Part shown: one piece after another, positions 6,845 through 9,225 of the stretch
Position numbering within the stretch: position 1 is the first letter of the stretch
Layout: every line of letters begins with the position of its first letter
Origin: JBAVEL01 sp049587715
Lineage (GTDB): Bacteria; Bacteroidota; Ignavibacteria; UBA10030; UBA6906
DNA length: 9,225 bases
NCBI GenBank assembly: GCA_049587715.1
Contig: JBAVEL010000038.1
Coordinates: forward strand, 1 to 9,225
Direction: 5' to 3'
The notes under the pieces: generated by a model
Told to the model about the DNA's origin: nothing
Databases searched by the model: none
What the model saw: only the letters and a program-made list of their open reading frames with translations
Position numbers and translations under genes: made by a program

Positions 6845-7951
6845 ATGCATAACAGACTGCACGCAGCAATCGTTGTGCTCGCCGTGAGTATGGTAGCGGC
6901 GGGGCAGGTCTCGTGCCAGGAAGTCGGGACGGAAGCATGGTATGACGACGTGGCACTGAACGTCTTTCTCTCAGCGGGCTACAGCTACAACACCAATCGG
7001 CCCGACAGTGCAACAAACCTTTTCCGGGTGTTCGACAGCAAGGACAACAGCTTCCAGATCCACGTGATGGAGCTCTCGCTCAAGAAGGACCCGGCCATCG
7101 CCCCCTGGTCAACAGGGTTCCGGGCCGACATCACGGCCGGTTCCTCCATTCCCCGGGTCAGCCGTTCCGCTGGCCTGGAGAGCGGAGACCTCGACCTGCA
7201 ACAGGCGTTCGCGAGCTTCGTGGCGCCGATCGGCAGTGGTATGCGGTTCGACGTCGGCAAGTTTGTCACCCCGCTCGGCTCTGAGGTTATCGAGGGATAC
7301 GACGGATACAACGACAACGGCTCGCGTTCGTTTCTGTTCGGCTATGCCATCCCGTTCACGCACACCGGACTGCGCGCAACGTACTCCTTCAGTGCGGCAT
7401 TCACCGGAACCCTCTTTGCCGCCAACGGAGGGGACAATGCGGTGGACAATAACCGGGGCAAGAGCTTCGGAGCCCAGCTGGGCTGGACACCGGTGGAAGG
7501 GGCAACCATGCTCCTCGGCGCGGTAACCGGGCCGGAGCAACCGGACAACGCGGCCGATCGCAGGACGGTTATCGACTTCGTTGGCACGGTTGCCGTGCTG
7601 CCGGAACTCACGCTCGGACTCAACGCCGATGTGGGCGCCGAGGAGCGTGCAGCCCCCGGAGGCGGTACGGCCAAGTGGGGCGGCCTCGCCGTCTATCTTC
7701 GCTGGCACTGCTGCGAACCGTTTTCGCTCTCCCTCAGAGCTGAACAGTTCGAGGATCTGGATGGTGCGCGTACGTTGCAGGCGCAGATTCTCCGGGAGCT
7801 CACACTCACGCCGGAAGTCCGCCTGGGCGACCATCTCCTGATCAGGAGCGACCTCCGGGTCGACAAGTCCACAATGCCGGTGTTCCAGAAGGGCGGGGAC
7901 TGGAGCGACATGCAGTCGACGGTAAGCCTGTCGATGCTGTTCGTGTACTGA
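6845..7951 (+). CDS. Outer-membrane beta-barrel porin, Bbp2/OmpL-like
   Basis: This 368-residue protein starts with a Sec signal peptide (hydrophobic core AAIVVLAVSMVAAG about residues 7-20, likely cleavage near residues 20-24 before QEVG). The mature part is made of alternating-residue beta strands with frequent Gly and aromatic residues (VFLSAGYSYNTN, FRADITAGSS, RFDVGKFVTPLGSEVIEGYDGY, FGYAIPFTHTGLRATYSF) and ends in LFVY, a terminal aromatic typical of BAM-inserted barrels. The KFVTPLGSE-YN-SRS-FGYAIPFTHTGLR pattern is that of the putative beta-barrel porin-2 family (PF07642). An adjacent cysteine pair (C289, C290) is unusual for a barrel. The gene starts 1 base after amt, so the pair probably carries solute, plausibly ammonium, across both membranes. 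Substrate specificity is inferred from position only. An upstream in-frame start at 6797 is rejected because it would bury the signal peptide. Confidence 0.88.
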   Translation: MHNRLHAAIVVLAVSMVAAGQVSCQEVGTEAWYDDVALNVFLSAGYSYNTNRPDSATNLFRVFDSKDNSFQIHVMELSLKKDPAIAPWSTGFRADITAGSSIPRVSRSAGLESGDLDLQQAFASFVAPIGSGMRFDVGKFVTPLGSEVIEGYDGYNDNGSRSFLFGYAIPFTHTGLRATYSFSAAFTGTLFAANGGDNAVDNNRGKSFGAQLGWTPVEGATMLLGAVTGPEQPDNAADRRTVIDFVGTVAVLPELTLGLNADVGAEERAAPGGGTAKWGGLAVYLRWHCCEPFSLSLRAEQFEDLDGARTLQAQILRELTLTPEVRLGDHLLIRSDLRVDKSTMPVFQKGGDWSDMQSTVSLSMLFVY

Positions 7952-7953
7952 CC

Positions 7954-7978
7954 GAGCGAAGGGGGAGACGTTTCGCTC
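7954..7978 (+). terminator. Hairpin directly after the porin gene
   Basis: GAGCGAA (7954-7960) pairs perfectly with TTCGCTC (7972-7978) around an 11-base loop, starting 3 bases after the porin stop. No T-run follows. With the second hairpin downstream it marks the likely 3' end of the amt-porin transcript. Confidence 0.45.
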
Positions 7979-7982
7979 CAAC

Positions 7983-8333
7983 TCAGGTCACGGTCTGGCG
8001 GACTTCCTGCACCTCCACAGTGGTCCGCCAGGCCGGGCTCCATCAGCCGTCCACAAGGCCAGACGCCCAGAGATCTCGCCCCGCGGATCGTGTCCGGTGT
8101 GAGCCGCGTTGGTACACCATGGCACATCGGTAGCTGACGAAACCGGAAGTATCAACGGTCTGAGTCTGATCGTTGCTTTCTACGTACTCGAGTGCTCCTG
8201 CATTCGTCCAGAAATCCTCAAAGCCTGCAAGCATCGCCTCCCGTCCGGTGATGACACCGGAAAACCCCCGAAGGACCATTGTCATCCCGGGATACAGGTG
8301 CGGCGGCGTCTCCCGCGAGCGGAACTCGCTCAA
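7983..8333 (-). pseudogene. NTF2/SnoaL-like (DUF4440-type) protein gene broken by an in-frame TGA
   Basis: The frame reads LYPGMTMVLRGFSGVITGRE, AMLAGFEDFWTNAGALEYVE, FVSYRCAMVYQR and SAGRDLWASGLVDG, then TGA at 8043-8045. It continues in the same frame for 19 residues (WSPAWRTTVEVQEVRQTVT) to a second TGA at 7983-7985. Small SnoaL/DUF4440 cone-fold proteins usually read G-R-D-L-W-x-F-x-x-x-D-G-x-W-x-x-x-W-R-T-M near the C-terminus, so the codon replaced by TGA falls between DG and W, where Arg (CGA, one change away) is common. The 5' end is also weak: only a TTG at 8333 is available, although family-like residues (FLDKA) extend upstream to about 8348 without an ATG or GTG. It is convergent with the porin gene. 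Most likely a recently decayed gene; UGA readthrough is the alternative. Confidence 0.65.
7991..8035 (+). terminator. 13-bp stem-loop, second hairpin after the porin gene
   Basis: Positions 7991-8003 pair with 8023-8035 over 13 base pairs, including one G-U wobble, around a 19-base loop. It is the strongest hairpin in the window apart from the 9188 terminator, but it has no T-run and lies inside the 3' part of the broken minus-strand gene. It may back up the 7954 hairpin at this convergent junction. Confidence 0.45.
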
Positions 8334-8433
8334 GGCCTTGTCCAGAAAGGAAACGGGCGTCGGTGAGGCCGACCCCGCGGATGCTCAACGTCAACCACCG
8401 ATCGCCCAGCCAAACGGGTGGCGACTCATCTGA

Positions 8434-8447
8434 CCCCGATACCGGGG
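8434..8447. repeat. Small GC palindrome upstream of the second regulator
   Basis: CCCCG (8434-8438) pairs with CGGGG (8443-8447) around 4 bases, just upstream of the candidate promoter. It could be an operator or part of an upstream RNA hairpin; chance is also possible. Confidence 0.3.
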
Positions 8448-8459
8448 AACGCAGTTGGA

Positions 8460-8488
8460 TTGCAGAATGCGATTCGAGTTCCTATATT
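8460..8488 (+). promoter_or_regulatory. Candidate sigma70 promoter of the orphan response regulator
   Basis: TTGCAG (8460-8465) and TATATT (8483-8488, 5/6 to consensus) are separated by 17 bases. Transcription would start near 8495 and give a leader of about 50 bases. The AT-rich -10 stands out in GC-rich surroundings. The rest of the 8334-8546 gap shows only a small GC palindrome and a short direct repeat. Confidence 0.5.
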
Positions 8489-8510
8489 GTTCCGAACCGA
8501 GCTCCGGGTG

Positions 8511-8525
8511 CGAGGGCCCGAGGGC
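8511..8525 (+). repeat. Short direct repeat in the leader of the orphan regulator
   Basis: CGAGGGC occurs at 8511-8517 and again at 8519-8525, an 8-base period, between the candidate transcription start and the GTG. It could be a tandem regulator half-site or chance in GC-rich DNA. Confidence 0.25.
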
Positions 8526-8546
8526 ACGCAGAGAAGGGCCAAGAGC

Positions 8547-9188
8547 GTGAAAAGAATCAAGATTTTCCTCATAGAAGACAATCGCATATTGCGCGACGGC
8601 ATCAAGGCGTTGATCAACGCGCAACCCGATCTCAGGGTGGTGGCTGCTTCTGGAGGAAGTCACGACGCGTTGCTGCAGCTCCGGACTGCCAGGCCCCAGG
8701 TGGTTCTCATGGACCTGGGACTACGGAATGACAACGGCCTGCGCATTGTGGCCGGGGTGGCGAAGGAGCTGCCACACACCAGAGTGATCGGGATGGGCCT
8801 CATTCCTTCACAGCGTGACATCATTGAGTGCGTGGAGGCCGGGGCGGAGGGGTTCATCCTCAAAGACGCGACAGTCGAGGATTTCCTGGGAACCATCCGG
8901 TCGGTGGCGCGAGGCATGAGGGTTCTCCCTCCGCCGCTCACAGAATCGCTGTTCACCCATGTGATCGAACAGGCGCTCCGAAAAGGGAAGGGCAAACTGC
9001 CCGAGGCGGTCCGAATGACGAAGCGGGAGCGTGAAATCACCACCCTGATTGCTGAAGGGATGAGCAACAAGGAGATCGCACAGCGCCTGAACCTTTCCAC
9101 GTACACCGTCAAGAGCCACGTCCACAATATCCTGGAGAAGATGGCACTCCACAGTCGCCTGCAAATCGCCACGCGCTTCCGCGAATAG
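8547..9188 (+). CDS. Orphan LuxR-type response regulator with atypical receiver switch residue
   Basis: This 213-residue protein has a receiver domain and a C-terminal LuxR HTH. E10 and D11 (FLIEDNRILRDGI) form the acidic pocket, D56 (VVLMDLGLRNDNG) is the phospho-acceptor and K106 (GFILKDAT) is conserved. The usual Thr/Ser at the end of beta-4 is replaced by G84 (RVIGMGLIPSQRDI), so phosphorylation signalling may be altered. The HTH (about 153-211) carries MTKREREITTLIAEGMSNKE and STYTVKSHVHNILEKMALHSRL. GTG 8547 is chosen because it places KRIKIFLIEDN at the N-terminus and has AAGGG 8 bases upstream; the open frame to 8418 encodes non-family sequence and would start upstream of the candidate promoter. 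No kinase gene is adjacent, so its partner is elsewhere or is the kinase at 2765. Its own promoter and terminator make it a single-gene unit. Confidence 0.92.
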   Translation: MKRIKIFLIEDNRILRDGIKALINAQPDLRVVAASGGSHDALLQLRTARPQVVLMDLGLRNDNGLRIVAGVAKELPHTRVIGMGLIPSQRDIIECVEAGAEGFILKDATVEDFLGTIRSVARGMRVLPPPLTESLFTHVIEQALRKGKGKLPEAVRMTKREREITTLIAEGMSNKEIAQRLNLSTYTVKSHVHNILEKMALHSRLQIATRFRE

Positions 9189-9218
9189 AGCGGCCCTTAA
9201 GTCCGCTCGCCGTTTTTT
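9188..9218 (+). terminator. Rho-independent terminator of the orphan regulator
   Basis: GAGCGG (9188-9193) pairs with CCGCTC (9203-9208) around a 9-base loop and is followed, after 4 bases, by six T residues (9213-9218). The stem starts at the last base of the stop codon. Confidence 0.75.
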
Positions 9219-9225
9219 CCCGGCC

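Noticed and set aside
5500..6846. 448-residue open frame antisense to amt
   Set aside because: It mirrors a strongly supported membrane transporter, is rich in His, Glu, Asp, Gly and Arg as expected for the complement of hydrophobic codons, and shows no domain.
6845..6925. Lipoprotein signal (VSC-Q) in the porin precursor
   Set aside because: The cysteine is preceded by Q-V-S, a poor lipobox, and the mature protein is a beta-barrel; ordinary signal peptidase I cleavage fits better.
7109..7981. 290-residue open frame antisense to the porin gene
   Set aside because: It is a shadow of the barrel gene, with no signal peptide, domain or ribosome-binding site; the GC-rich third positions explain the open frame.
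1..9225. CRISPR arrays, tRNA and rRNA genes
   Set aside because: No regularly spaced direct repeats of CRISPR type, no cloverleaf with a T-loop motif and no rRNA signature was seen on reading.

Overview
The window looks like a piece of a Gram-negative bacterial chromosome with fairly high G+C. The predicted outer-membrane beta-barrel protein supports a Gram-negative host. The protein families (dCache-type sensor kinase, NarL/LuxR-type regulators, Bbp2-like porin, IS1182 transposase) fit many environmental lineages, for example the FCB group or Acidobacteria. I cannot name a genus from the sequence.

Layout. Positions 1-2480 are accessory DNA: an IS1182-family transposase gene (+), then a serine-recombinase remnant (-) lacking both its catalytic domain and its C-terminus and abutting the IS side, then a compact hicB-hicA toxin-antitoxin pair (-). 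Positions 2765-7951 form the functional core, all on +: a membrane histidine kinase with a large extracytoplasmic sensor region, its overlapping NarL/LuxR-type response regulator, an AmtB/Rh-type ammonium channel and a beta-barrel porin starting one base after the channel stop. Positions 7950-8385 hold two hairpins and, on -, a decayed NTF2/SnoaL-like gene interrupted by an in-frame TGA. Positions 8455-9218 hold a second, orphan LuxR-type response regulator with its own candidate sigma70 promoter and a clear rho-independent terminator.

How the genes may work together. The kinase-regulator pair lies directly upstream of the channel-porin pair. In the short gap between the two pairs is an 18-bp palindrome (TGTAGG-N6-CCTACA) with the same 6-6-6 layout as the GacA box (TGTAAG-N6-CTTACA), bound by a response regulator of the same structural class. 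No glnK/PII gene and no recognisable sigma54 promoter accompany amt. My reading is that this is a sensor-controlled ammonium uptake module in which the porin carries solute across the outer membrane and the Amt protein across the inner one. The gene identities are well supported; the regulatory link is inference.
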